Source: JBICHM01 sp043101835 (GTDB lineage Bacteria > Planctomycetota > Phycisphaerae > Phycisphaerales > UBA1924). From it: a stretch of 17,065 bases of DNA. The stretch is from assembly GCA_043101835.1 (NCBI GenBank), contig JBICHM010000196.1, positions 1 to 17,065 of the forward strand, in the 5' to 3' direction. Below the pieces are notes generated by a model, which saw only the letters and a program-made list of their open reading frames with translations, was not told where the DNA came from and did no database searches. Of this stretch, positions 1 through 6,800 are shown piece after piece. Position 1 is the stretch's first letter. Every line of letters begins with the position of its first letter. Both the position numbers and the translations under genes were made by a program.

Positions 1-1685
1 GGACTGTGTGAAATAGTTCTCCCCATGGCCGCTTGAGATCTTCCTGTATTTGCGGCATCGGCGCTCAATAGCCGGATGAGCGCCTCACCCAAATCTCGGC
101 GTCCCGAAAAGACACCACAGAATGGCTTCACGAGACAGCCGCTATCATCGATTGACGCCAACAACCAGAGCTGCTCAAAAAACTGCGCATTCGAGACAAT
201 ATCCGCCACCAACTGCCCACCCGCAGCAAGCCTGCGCAAAGCCAAGTCGCGAATTGATGGATTGCAAAACACGAGACTGAGCGACGAAAAATCCCGCGAT
301 GTTTGAACGAGCGTCCCGTCAATCTCCCGCAGCGCCGCCCGGTATCGCCGCTGCTCGATCAATGATGCGCCGCCGAGACCACGACCCGTGCATGCTCGCT
401 CGACATCGGATAGCACCACGCCCTGAGGAAGTGTTCCAAGTACACAAAAAAGAACATACGCCTCACTTGACAGCTGATTCTCAAGCACATGGCTCCAGAG
501 CTCGTCGGGCTCGTCCAAGACCTGAAGCACGCGACGAGGATAATCCTCCGCGGATGTGTCAGCAATCAATGCGTAATTAGTCACATCCTCAATCAATCTG
601 GGGTTGTAGTTTCGATGATCGACAACCGACTTAGCTACACCGGACCCCACGAACGCGCTGCGATAGTCGCTCGGCAACTCCGAAAAGTAGATATGGTTGT
701 ACAAGATGCGAGCCTTGTGTTCTCGTGTGTAGCGACGCAGATCGACCGTGTACTTCGTGACATTGAAGTCGTCACGATTTAATCTCTCATATGAAGAACA
801 GGCCTGCTGCAAAATGTACTCCCGCGTCGTAAGTATAACACGAATGTTTGAGGCTTCTCCGCCCGCGATCTCAAAGAGCCGAAGCAGTGTGTGATCCTCA
901 TTCTTCTGCAGCTTATCGCCTACCGCTGCCGTTCCCAAGAAATCATCGTAGTAGACGACCTGGCGCCGCCGCCCATCGATAAGCGAATACACTTCGTCAA
1001 TACCATTCCTAGCTACCAAAAGCTCGAACTCACGCTCCATTAGGTGTATTGCAATTGCTTCAGCAAGAGTCGTCTTACCAATTCCAGGGATTCCAGATAG
1101 GATAACCACCCCACGCTCATTGAGGACTTCCAAGGCGTCGAAGAACGCGTCTGTCTGAACATATCGACACAGTCGCTTGCGTATCGTCGCTTCCTCATGC
1201 TCGGCCCGAATGAGAAGCCCAGCATTTAAGACATGCGACAAAACGCTTGCGCTAGTGATCCAGAGTTTATAATGACGCCTCTCGATCTTGGGATGGCGCT
1301 GCAAAAGATTGTTTATATCAGCAACGCCAAGAACATCGTGGGTACCCTGACAGTGCGGCGCCAACAACGCAGAAATAGTATCCTTTGCTTGAGGCGTTAA
1401 TCTCGCGGTTGTCGCCAGAAGGTACCGTTTTGGCCCAAGCTTTGCCACCTTCTCGACCTCTGTGCTCTTCAGCGATCTTATCAGAGCAGAAGAGCCAGAA
1501 TTTGCGTAGTGTTTGCACTGCACAATGATATTGTTTGGAGTGTTCCTTGCGTATCGCAGATCGATTCCCCGATCCTTTCCTCGCGAGAAGCTTTCGAGTA
1601 ATATCCCGAACTCTGCTTGGATCAGATCGCGAACTAAATCCTCAAAATCTGCGTCCGAGAGGGATCGAAAATCATAATCGGGCAT
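1..1685 (-). CDS. Mrr-like nuclease fused to a STAND (nSTAND3-type) NTPase, 3' end missing
   Basis: I translated this frame base by base. It is open from ATG at 1685 to the window edge: 561 residues and no stop. Residues about 11-60 look like an Mrr-family PD-(D/E)XK nuclease, with FEDLV (14-18), GKDRGID ending at D42, and the Q56-C-K58 end of the catalytic motif. Residues about 180-295 form a P-loop NTPase: Walker A GIPGIGKTT (198-206), a Walker B-like VVYYDDFLG (243-251), and LTTREY (285-290). The spacing and wording match the novel STAND NTPase 3 group as I remember it. The remainder is helical and probably a sensor or effector arm that continues outside the window. AAAGGGGTGA just upstream is a good ribosome site. 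Proteins with this architecture are predicted anti-phage or self-killing conflict proteins; that role is inferred. Its GC content is clearly below that of its neighbours, which suggests transfer. Confidence 0.85.
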   Translation of the reverse strand, partial: MPDYDFRSLSDADFEDLVRDLIQAEFGILLESFSRGKDRGIDLRYARNTPNNIIVQCKHYANSGSSALIRSLKSTEVEKVAKLGPKRYLLATTARLTPQAKDTISALLAPHCQGTHDVLGVADINNLLQRHPKIERRHYKLWITSASVLSHVLNAGLLIRAEHEEATIRKRLCRYVQTDAFFDALEVLNERGVVILSGIPGIGKTTLAEAIAIHLMEREFELLVARNGIDEVYSLIDGRRRQVVYYDDFLGTAAVGDKLQKNEDHTLLRLFEIAGGEASNIRVILTTREYILQQACSSYERLNRDDFNVTKYTVDLRRYTREHKARILYNHIYFSELPSDYRSAFVGSGVAKSVVDHRNYNPRLIEDVTNYALIADTSAEDYPRRVLQVLDEPDELWSHVLENQLSSEAYVLFCVLGTLPQGVVLSDVERACTGRGLGGASLIEQRRYRAALREIDGTLVQTSRDFSSLSLVFCNPSIRDLALRRLAAGGQLVADIVSNAQFFEQLWLLASIDDSGCLVKPFCGVFSGRRDLGEALIRLLSADAANTGRSQAAMGRTISHS

Positions 1686-1735
1686 TAGTCACCCCTTTAG
1701 CTAATGCATCACAGACTGGCCGAGCTGATCTAGAC
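1..1735. other. Low-GC segment, probable edge of an acquired island
   Basis: The segment is visibly richer in A and T than everything to its right. Two 60-base stretches that I counted (541-600 and 781-840) are each 43% GC, while the thiC region is far higher. The change falls close to the thiC stop at 1730, so the defence-like gene and this composition change coincide. I found no tRNA, direct repeat or integrase at the junction, and the left border lies outside the window. Confidence 0.55.
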
Positions 1736-3658
1736 GATCCGATCCTCCCCCGAAATCCCGTGCGCCGGCAGCGTATTCAGCTGCACCAGCTGGGCCCCCT
1801 GCAACTCGCGGGCCTCGTCGGCGTCCACGAAGTCGCTGTGGCAGGCCGCCTTTGATGCAGACCCCTCACCCCGGCCCTCTCCCCCAGGGGGAGAGGGAGC
1901 CATCTGCTTCTTGGTCTTCGACGCCAGGCGGTGGATCTCGTCGGGCTGGAGATAGCCGCGGGTTTCGAGGAGCTGGCGCTGCTCGTCCGTCAGCGCGGCG
2001 GAGCGGACCACCTTCTCGCGCTCGAAGCCCTCCGCCTTGCCGCTGGCGAACTCCTGGATCTCCTTGCTGATGCGGACGCTGCACCAGTCGTGGCCGCACA
2101 TGGCGCAGAAGTCGGTGTCCACATCGAGGTCTTCATCGTGCAGCGCGCGGGCGTACTCGGGGTCGAACGACAGCTCGAAGTGCTTTTCCCAGTTGAGCGC
2201 GGCTCTTGCATCCGTCAGCGCATCGTCGCGGTCGCGCGTCTGCGGGATGCCGAGGGCGACATCGGCCGCGTGCGCGGCGATCTTGTAGGCGATGCAGCCC
2301 TGCTTCACATCGTCCTTCTTGGGCAGGCCGAGGTGCTCCTTGGGGGTGACATAGCAGAGCATGCTGGCGCCGTGGTACGCCGCGGCGGTGGCGCCGATGC
2401 AGCTGGTGATGTGGTCGTACCCCGGGAAGATGTCGGTGACGAGCGGGCCGAGCACATAGAAGGGCGCGCCGTGGCAGAGCGTGCGCTGCAGCTTCATGTT
2501 GAACTCGATCTGGTCGAAGGGGACGTGCCCCGGGCCCTCGACCATCACCTGCACGCCGCGCTTCCAGGCGCGCTCGGTGAGCTCGCCGATGGTCTCGAGT
2601 TCAGCCAGCTGCGCATCGTCTGTGGCGTCGGCCAGGCCGCCGGGGCGGAGGCCGTCGCCGATGGAGAAGGAGACATCGTGGGCGCGCATGAGGTCGCAGA
2701 TGTCGTCCCACATGTCGTACATGAGGTTCTCGCGGTTGTGGGTGAGCATCCACTTGGCGAGGAGGCTGCCGCCGCGGGAGACGATGCCGATGCGGCGCTC
2801 TTTCACATACTTGAGGTGCGCGCGCCGCACGCCGGCGTGGATGGTGAAGTAGTCCACGCCCTGCCGGGCCTGGTGCTCAAGGGTGTCGAGCACGGTCTGT
2901 TCGTCGAGGTCTTCGAGCTTGCGCCCGATGATCATGCTGTAGATCGGCACGGTGCCGATGGGCGCGGTGGACTCATTGATGATCGCCTCGCGGCAGGCGT
3001 CGAGGTCGCCGCCGGTGGAGAGGTCCATGATCGTGTCGGCGCCCCACTTCAGCGACCAGCGGAGCTTCTCGACCTCCTCCTCGGTGCCGCTGGAGACGGG
3101 GCTGGCGCCCATGTTGGCGTTGATCTTGGTGGTGCTCGCGCGCCCGATGCACATCGGGTCGAGTCGCCCGGCGAGGTGGTGGATGTTGGCGGGGATGATC
3201 ATGCGCCCCGCGGCGACCTCATCGCGCACCTGCTCCGCCGTCAGGTGCGGCTCGCGCTCGGCGACGCGACGCATGGCGTCGGTGACGGTTCCGAGGCGGG
3301 CGTGCTCGAGCTGGGTGATCGGCGTGAAGCCGTTGGGGACGGTGACGCGCCGGGTGGTGTTGCGGGAGTCGGTGAAGGTGTAGGTGGTGGTAGACGAGGA
3401 AGCACTGGCAGGCGAGCTGCCAGTGGCACCCGCCGGGAGGAGCGCCGCCTGCCAGCCATCCGGCAGGAAGTCCCACGCGGTCTTGTTCGACGGTGCGGGC
3501 ATGCCGGGGGTGTCGGGGCTGGAGTAGCTCAGCGGGCCACCGATGTCGGCGCGGTTCGCGAAGGAGCCGGGCGTCGTGGCGGGGGTGGAGCCGGGGCCGC
3601 TGGCGCCGCGGAGGGGGACACGGAACTTCTCGGTGGGGCGGATGTCGGTGGTGGTCAT
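1730..3658 (-). CDS. thiC: Phosphomethylpyrimidine synthase ThiC
   Basis: ThiC is the radical-SAM enzyme that turns aminoimidazole ribotide into hydroxymethylpyrimidine phosphate, the pyrimidine half of thiamine. The 642-residue protein has the ThiC-associated N-terminal region, then NMGASPVSSG, DLSTGGDL, MVEGPGHVPFDQ and the iron-sulfur motif CAMCGHDWC (C518, C521, C526). I chose the ATG at 3658 (MTTTDIRPTEKF) because it gives a normal N terminus and has AGAGG eight bases upstream. An in-frame ATG at 3700, five bases after the preceding stop, is the alternative. A Ser/Thr-rich stretch (SSPASASSSTTT) interrupts the N-terminal region. The tail after the cysteine motif is about 115 residues, longer than I expect for ThiC. 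It contains PSPPGGEGRGEG, encoded by a dispersed palindromic repeat. It is probably co-transcribed with the DinB-like gene 47 bases upstream, under TPP control. Confidence 0.96.
   Translation of the reverse strand: MTTTDIRPTEKFRVPLRGASGPGSTPATTPGSFANRADIGGPLSYSSPDTPGMPAPSNKTAWDFLPDGWQAALLPAGATGSSPASASSSTTTYTFTDSRNTTRRVTVPNGFTPITQLEHARLGTVTDAMRRVAEREPHLTAEQVRDEVAAGRMIIPANIHHLAGRLDPMCIGRASTTKINANMGASPVSSGTEEEVEKLRWSLKWGADTIMDLSTGGDLDACREAIINESTAPIGTVPIYSMIIGRKLEDLDEQTVLDTLEHQARQGVDYFTIHAGVRRAHLKYVKERRIGIVSRGGSLLAKWMLTHNRENLMYDMWDDICDLMRAHDVSFSIGDGLRPGGLADATDDAQLAELETIGELTERAWKRGVQVMVEGPGHVPFDQIEFNMKLQRTLCHGAPFYVLGPLVTDIFPGYDHITSCIGATAAAYHGASMLCYVTPKEHLGLPKKDDVKQGCIAYKIAAHAADVALGIPQTRDRDDALTDARAALNWEKHFELSFDPEYARALHDEDLDVDTDFCAMCGHDWCSVRISKEIQEFASGKAEGFEREKVVRSAALTDEQRQLLETRGYLQPDEIHRLASKTKKQMAPSPPGGEGRGEGSASKAACHSDFVDADEARELQGAQLVQLNTLPAHGISGEDRIV
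1861..1897. repeat. Dispersed GC-rich palindromic repeat inside the thiC 3' end
   Basis: The plus strand reads CCCCTCACCCCGGCC and then a perfect inverted repeat with 11-base arms (CCCTCTCCCCC at 1875-1885 and GGGGGAGAGGG at 1887-1897) around a single A. I recognise this as a repeat seen scattered, usually between genes, in many GC-rich bacterial genomes. There it produces spurious peptides such as PSPPGGEGRGEG or HPGPLPQGE. Here it lies in frame within thiC and adds about a dozen residues without breaking the gene. Confidence 0.75.
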
Positions 3659-3705
3659 GGGGACAGCCTCTGCGCAGGTGGTGCGCGGGGTTGGAGTCAT
3701 GGGAA

Positions 3706-4206
3706 TCAGAAGCGCGCGCCGGGGCCGAAGAGGGCCCACTCGACGACGCTGCTCATCGGGAGTTTCTCGACGCCGAGGTGGCGCAGCATGTTCTGGCACT
3801 GCGCGCGGTGGTGCACACCGTGGGTGCAGACATGGGTGAGGATGTGGCCGCGGACGAAGGTGTACGACTGCCCGCGGCGCTCGGCGTCCACCGTGCCGTC
3901 GGGCGGGTGCGCCGTCGCGATGGCGTCGAACTCGTCGGCAATCGCGTCGTGCAGCGCGCGAAGCTCTGCGATCGAGCGGGGCGCGTCGTCTTCGAGTCGA
4001 TCGCGCACCGGGCGCTCGTGCAGGATGTCGGTCCAGGCCTGCTTGGCGCCGAGGATGTGGATGATCGTCTTGCGGAGCGTGCCGAGGCCCATGTCGAAGG
4101 CCCGGTCGAGCTGCTCGTCGGGGAGCGGCGCGCAGGCGTCGAAGAGGGCGTGCATCGCCCAGCGATCGTGATCGAGCAGGATGCCGGCGGGCTGTGTGAC
4201 GGCCAT
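3706..4206 (-). CDS. DinB-superfamily metal-binding four-helix protein
   Basis: The 166-residue protein has DinB/YfiT-like features. These are an N-terminal helix HDRWAMHALFDAC, a histidine on the second helix (H50 in TIIHILGAKQAW), and the late motif HVCTHGVHHRAQ (H125, H129, H132, H133). H50, H129 and H133 are the likely metal-binding triad. Members of this superfamily include thiol-dependent transferases (mycothiol and bacillithiol linked) and metal-dependent hydrolases, so the reaction here cannot be named. The ATG at 4206 is fixed by GGAGGG (4216-4221), nine bases upstream, which lies inside the TPP riboswitch. The gene is the first in the operon and precedes thiC by 47 bases. A link to thiamine uptake, salvage or repair is therefore plausible but inferred. 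The length is normal for the family and I see no lesion. Confidence 0.85.
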   Translation of the reverse strand: MAVTQPAGILLDHDRWAMHALFDACAPLPDEQLDRAFDMGLGTLRKTIIHILGAKQAWTDILHERPVRDRLEDDAPRSIAELRALHDAIADEFDAIATAHPPDGTVDAERRGQSYTFVRGHILTHVCTHGVHHRAQCQNMLRHLGVEKLPMSSVVEWALFGPGARF

Positions 4207-4209
4207 CGG

Positions 4210-4297
4210 TCGCTTCCCTCCGCCGGTGCGAACCGGGTCAGGTTCAACGGGTGCATCTCAGCCCCCACCGACGCGTGGCGGGGGCGCCCCGAGCGAA
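4210..4297 (-). promoter_or_regulatory. TPP (thiamine pyrophosphate) riboswitch
   Basis: On the minus strand the conserved THI-element blocks occur in order: GGGGGCTGAGAT, then ACCCGTTGAACCTGACCCGG, then GCACCGGCGGAGGGAAGCGA. The closing P1 stem is TCGCT (4296-4292) with AGCGA (4214-4210). The 3' strand of the aptamer ends three bases before the ATG of the DinB-like gene, and GGAGGG inside the aptamer is that gene's Shine-Dalgarno sequence. Ligand binding would therefore block translation initiation directly. I see no separate terminator stem between aptamer and gene, which fits translational control. Confidence 0.95.
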
Positions 4298-4304
4298 TGC
4301 CTGC

Positions 4305-4310
4305 AGTGTA
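4305..4310 (-). promoter_or_regulatory. Candidate -10 box for the TPP riboswitch transcript
   Basis: TACACT on the minus strand (4 of 6 bases to TATAAT) would place the transcript start near 4298, exactly where the riboswitch begins. No convincing -35 box is visible. It shares the form CTACNNT with candidate boxes at 13893 and 16716. Confidence 0.4.
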
Positions 4311-4357
4311 GCGGCGGGCGCGTGTCGCACGGTAGGCTGGGCGCGGAGGAGCCCTGC

Positions 4358-5224
4358 ATGCTGCGTTCTGCGATCGTCACGGTGGTTTTCGCGGCCCTTT
4401 CGAGCGTCGCCCTAGCCCAACCTGCGCCGGTGTCGCGCTCGGTCGTTTCGCACGGCGCAACGATCCGGTCGACCGACCTGCCGGCTGCGGCCGATGCGCC
4501 GGCGCTGGAGCCGCTGGTATTCGTGCACGGCTGGGGCGGATCGCGCGGGCTCTTCCGCGAGGCGATGGCCGCCTTCGGCGGCGAGCGGCGCACGCTGGCG
4601 ATCGATCTGCCCGGCCACGGCGAGAGCGAGGATGTGGACGAATCCCACACGATGGACCTCTACGCCGAGGTGATCGCGGCGGCGATGGACGAGGCCGGCA
4701 TCGAGCGCGCGGTGCTCATCGGCCATTCCAACGGCGTTGCGGCCGTGCGTCAGTTCGAGCGCCGCTACGGCGCGCGCTGCGCGGCGATGGTGGCGGTGGA
4801 TGGCTCGCTCACGAACCAGATCTCGCGCGAGCAGATGGGCATGGTGCTGCAGCAGCTCGGCTCGAACGAGGCGGCCCAGGTGGTTGACGCGTTCGCGAGC
4901 GCCATGACCCAGCGGATGCGCGACGAGGACGAGGCGCGCCAGGTGCGCGACACGATGGTCTTCACGCCCCCGGCGGTGCTGGCGAAGTCGCTCCGCGCGA
5001 TGGCCGAGGACGCAATCTGGACGCCGGACCCGATCACCCCCCCGCTGCTGCTCGTGCTTGCGCAGCAGCCGACATGGGACGAGGCGTATTTCGAGGCGGT
5101 GCGTGCGATGGCGCCGAAGGCCGTGGTGCGCATCTGGCCGGGCGCCTCGCACTTCCTCTTCATGGACGATCCGTCGCGCTTTGCGCGCGTGATCCGCGCG
5201 TTCCTCGACGACGAGGGCCTGTAG
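4358..5224 (+). CDS. Exported alpha/beta-fold hydrolase
   Basis: The protein has 288 residues and starts at the ATG at 4358, seven bases after GGAGGAG. Residues 1-20 form a signal peptide (MLRSAIVTVVFAALSSVALA followed by QPAPV), so it probably acts outside the cytoplasmic membrane. The alpha/beta hydrolase landmarks are in order: oxyanion segment VFVHGWGG, IDLPGHGES, nucleophile elbow GHSNG with S124, and the late histidine GASHF (H265). The acid residue is not certain; an aspartate after the strand PPLLLVLAQQP (as in TWDE) is the best candidate. The substrate is unknown; the family includes esterases, lipases, haloperoxidases and epoxide hydrolases. The gene is divergent from the riboswitch operon and converges with the beta-helix cluster. 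In-frame sequence upstream back to 4181 crosses the riboswitch and lacks a ribosome site, so I excluded it. Confidence 0.9.
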   Translation: MLRSAIVTVVFAALSSVALAQPAPVSRSVVSHGATIRSTDLPAAADAPALEPLVFVHGWGGSRGLFREAMAAFGGERRTLAIDLPGHGESEDVDESHTMDLYAEVIAAAMDEAGIERAVLIGHSNGVAAVRQFERRYGARCAAMVAVDGSLTNQISREQMGMVLQQLGSNEAAQVVDAFASAMTQRMRDEDEARQVRDTMVFTPPAVLAKSLRAMAEDAIWTPDPITPPLLLVLAQQPTWDEAYFEAVRAMAPKAVVRIWPGASHFLFMDDPSRFARVIRAFLDDEGL

Positions 5225-5233
5225 CGCGCAACG

Positions 5234-5295
5234 CGGCGGCGCGTCGGGCGACCCGAGTGCGGAGGGACGCACCCGTCCACCCGGCCGCGCCGCCG
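5234..5295. terminator. Long-loop inverted repeat between converging genes, possible two-way terminator
   Basis: Ten-base arms CGGCGGCGCG (5234-5243) and CGCGCCGCCG (5286-5295) match perfectly. The loop of about 42 bases contains a second small hairpin, TCGGG CGA CCCGA. It fills the gap between the converging hydrolase (stop 5224) and beta-helix gene (stop 5328). There is no T run on either side, so it is not a classical intrinsic terminator. Confidence 0.4.
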
Positions 5296-5327
5296 GGAAC
5301 CCCCGTCTCCCTGTGCGGGCGAGCGGG

Positions 5328-6725
5328 TCAGTTGAAGATGTTGCCCTTCGGATTCGTCGCGGCGGCGGCCGACGAGAGCGGCGCGACATCGTTGCCGGCC
5401 ACGAACCCGAGCGGCGCGACGGAGTTGGCCGTCATCCGATTGTCGAGCACGGTGTTGCCGCTCGTGTTCACCTGGATCCCGATGATGTTCTCCCGGGCGT
5501 AGTTGCCTTCGATGAAGACGAAGTTGGCCGTGCCTTCAATCCTGATCCCGTGGCCGAAGCCGGCCGTGGCATGGCCGTTGATCGTGTTGCCGACGACGAG
5601 CGAGTTGTCGGCGTCGCCGGCGATCACGATGCCGTGGGCCCCGTTGCTCTCGATCGTGCACTCGCGGACCGTGACGGGGTTCGAACCGAAGGTGCGGACG
5701 CCGTCGTCGCCGTTGTCTCGGGAGTGCGAATCGACGACGGCGCCGCCGCCCATGAAGTAGCCGTTGGCGCCGTTGTCCGCGGCGGTGCACTGCACGAGCC
5801 GACCTCGGTGGCCGCCCCAGAATCCATGCTGGGTGTTCTCGATGGCGGCGCAGCTCGTCGCGGTCCACGCGCCGCCGTTGTTGGCTGCGAATCCCGATCC
5901 GCCGTTTCCGGAGGCGAGACAGTGCATCGCAATGGACACTTCGTTGATTGCCGTGAACCCGTCGCCGAAGTTCCCAAGCGAGCTGGCGCCGGTCACGACG
6001 GATGGCGCATTGAAGTAGAAGCCGGGTCCGTCGTTGAAACGCGCTTCGCAGTTCTCGAAGACACCGCTGCCGATGAAGCCGGCGATGCCGTTCTCGCCGG
6101 CCGTGCAGTTCTGCGCCGTCATCCGACCGACGAAGCCGTAGACGGCGTTGAACTCCGAGAAGCAATCGCGCAGGGTCGTGCCGTTGGAGGTGACGATGCC
6201 GTCGCCGCCGTTCCAGGTAGAGACGACCCGCTCGACGACCGCGGCGAATCCGGTGCGCAGGCCGTCGTCGCCGCTGGAGAAGATTCGCAGGTCGCTGATC
6301 ACGGATCCGCCGGCGCCGCCGAGGTGTACTCCGACGCCGGTGACATTGTTGATCGACCCGTTGGTGAGCGACACATTACGGAGCGACCCGCCGATGGCGG
6401 CGACGCCCTCGAGCGTGCCGTTCTGTGTCGCCCGGATCGCGAAGCCGGCGAGGTCGACCGAGACATCCCCGCTGGCGATCTCGATGCCGCGCTTCCCGGC
6501 GGGCACGGCGACATTGCCGGTCAGGTAGTACGAGCCCGGCTGCGTGATGCGGTGCACGCTGTCGGCGTCGCCGGGCGTCGTGAGCGGACCGATCGGGATG
6601 CGGGGCTCGACCTCGTCGAGCGTCTTCATCGTCGCCGACGGCGCCCCGGGGGGTGTGAGGTCGCCGGCGGAGGCCTGGAAGGCGAGCGCTGCGGCGGCGA
6701 GCGTCGTGAGGAGGCGGATTCGCAT
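5328..6725 (-). CDS. Exported right-handed parallel beta-helix protein, paralogue A
   Basis: The 465-residue protein has a signal peptide MRIRLLTTLAAAALAFQASA and then the conserved family N terminus DLTPPGAPSATMKTLDEVEP..GDADSVHRITQPGSYYLTGNV. Residues about 75-430 are imperfect 20-25-residue turns of the type NG.DG(F/V)...VVDSHSRDNGDDGVRTF, typical of parallel beta-helix (NosD or pectate-lyase-like) coils. It ends in the family tail GNDVAPLSSAAAATNPKGNIFN. The architecture implies an elongated exported solenoid, either a surface protein or a carbohydrate-binding or -cleaving enzyme; no catalytic signature can be assigned. The ATG at 6725 has AGGAG eight bases upstream. It is the last of four tandem paralogues transcribed towards the hydrolase, and 75 bases separate it from paralogue B. 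Confidence 0.9.
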   Translation of the reverse strand: MRIRLLTTLAAAALAFQASAGDLTPPGAPSATMKTLDEVEPRIPIGPLTTPGDADSVHRITQPGSYYLTGNVAVPAGKRGIEIASGDVSVDLAGFAIRATQNGTLEGVAAIGGSLRNVSLTNGSINNVTGVGVHLGGAGGSVISDLRIFSSGDDGLRTGFAAVVERVVSTWNGGDGIVTSNGTTLRDCFSEFNAVYGFVGRMTAQNCTAGENGIAGFIGSGVFENCEARFNDGPGFYFNAPSVVTGASSLGNFGDGFTAINEVSIAMHCLASGNGGSGFAANNGGAWTATSCAAIENTQHGFWGGHRGRLVQCTAADNGANGYFMGGGAVVDSHSRDNGDDGVRTFGSNPVTVRECTIESNGAHGIVIAGDADNSLVVGNTINGHATAGFGHGIRIEGTANFVFIEGNYARENIIGIQVNTSGNTVLDNRMTANSVAPLGFVAGNDVAPLSSAAAATNPKGNIFN

Positions 6726-6736
6726 GACTGGGCTCC

Positions 6737-6776
6737 TGGGTGTGGGGTGTCCACGGAAGCTGCGCAGTCCGTGCGC
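6737..6776 (-). repeat. Conserved leader block before paralogue A (copy 1)
   Basis: Two exact segments are shared with the block before paralogue B: TGGGTGTGGGGTGTCCAC (6737-6754) and TGCGCAGTCCGTGCGC (6761-6776), written on the plus strand. The second forms a GCGCA/TGCGC stem with a five-base loop. The copies mark a duplication unit that includes the intergenic DNA, and may hold a shared regulatory or RNA-processing element. Confidence 0.8.
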
Positions 6777-6800
6777 GCACGGGGCTGACGGCGCGATGCG

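Noticed and set aside
76..782. Short plus-strand frames (76-306, 299-580, 489-782) in the left segment
   Set aside because: They are antisense to the continuous minus-strand nuclease-STAND frame and have no recognisable features.
1730..1860. Possible frameshift or pseudogene at the thiC end
   Set aside because: The frame reads through the repeat without a stop or shift, and all catalytic motifs are upstream and intact.
1931..4171. A 746-codon plus-strand frame opposite thiC and the DinB-like gene
   Set aside because: It is antisense to two clearly identified genes; its Val/Gly/Ala/Glu/Asp-rich composition is the mirror of GC-rich codons, and it shows no domain or ribosome site.
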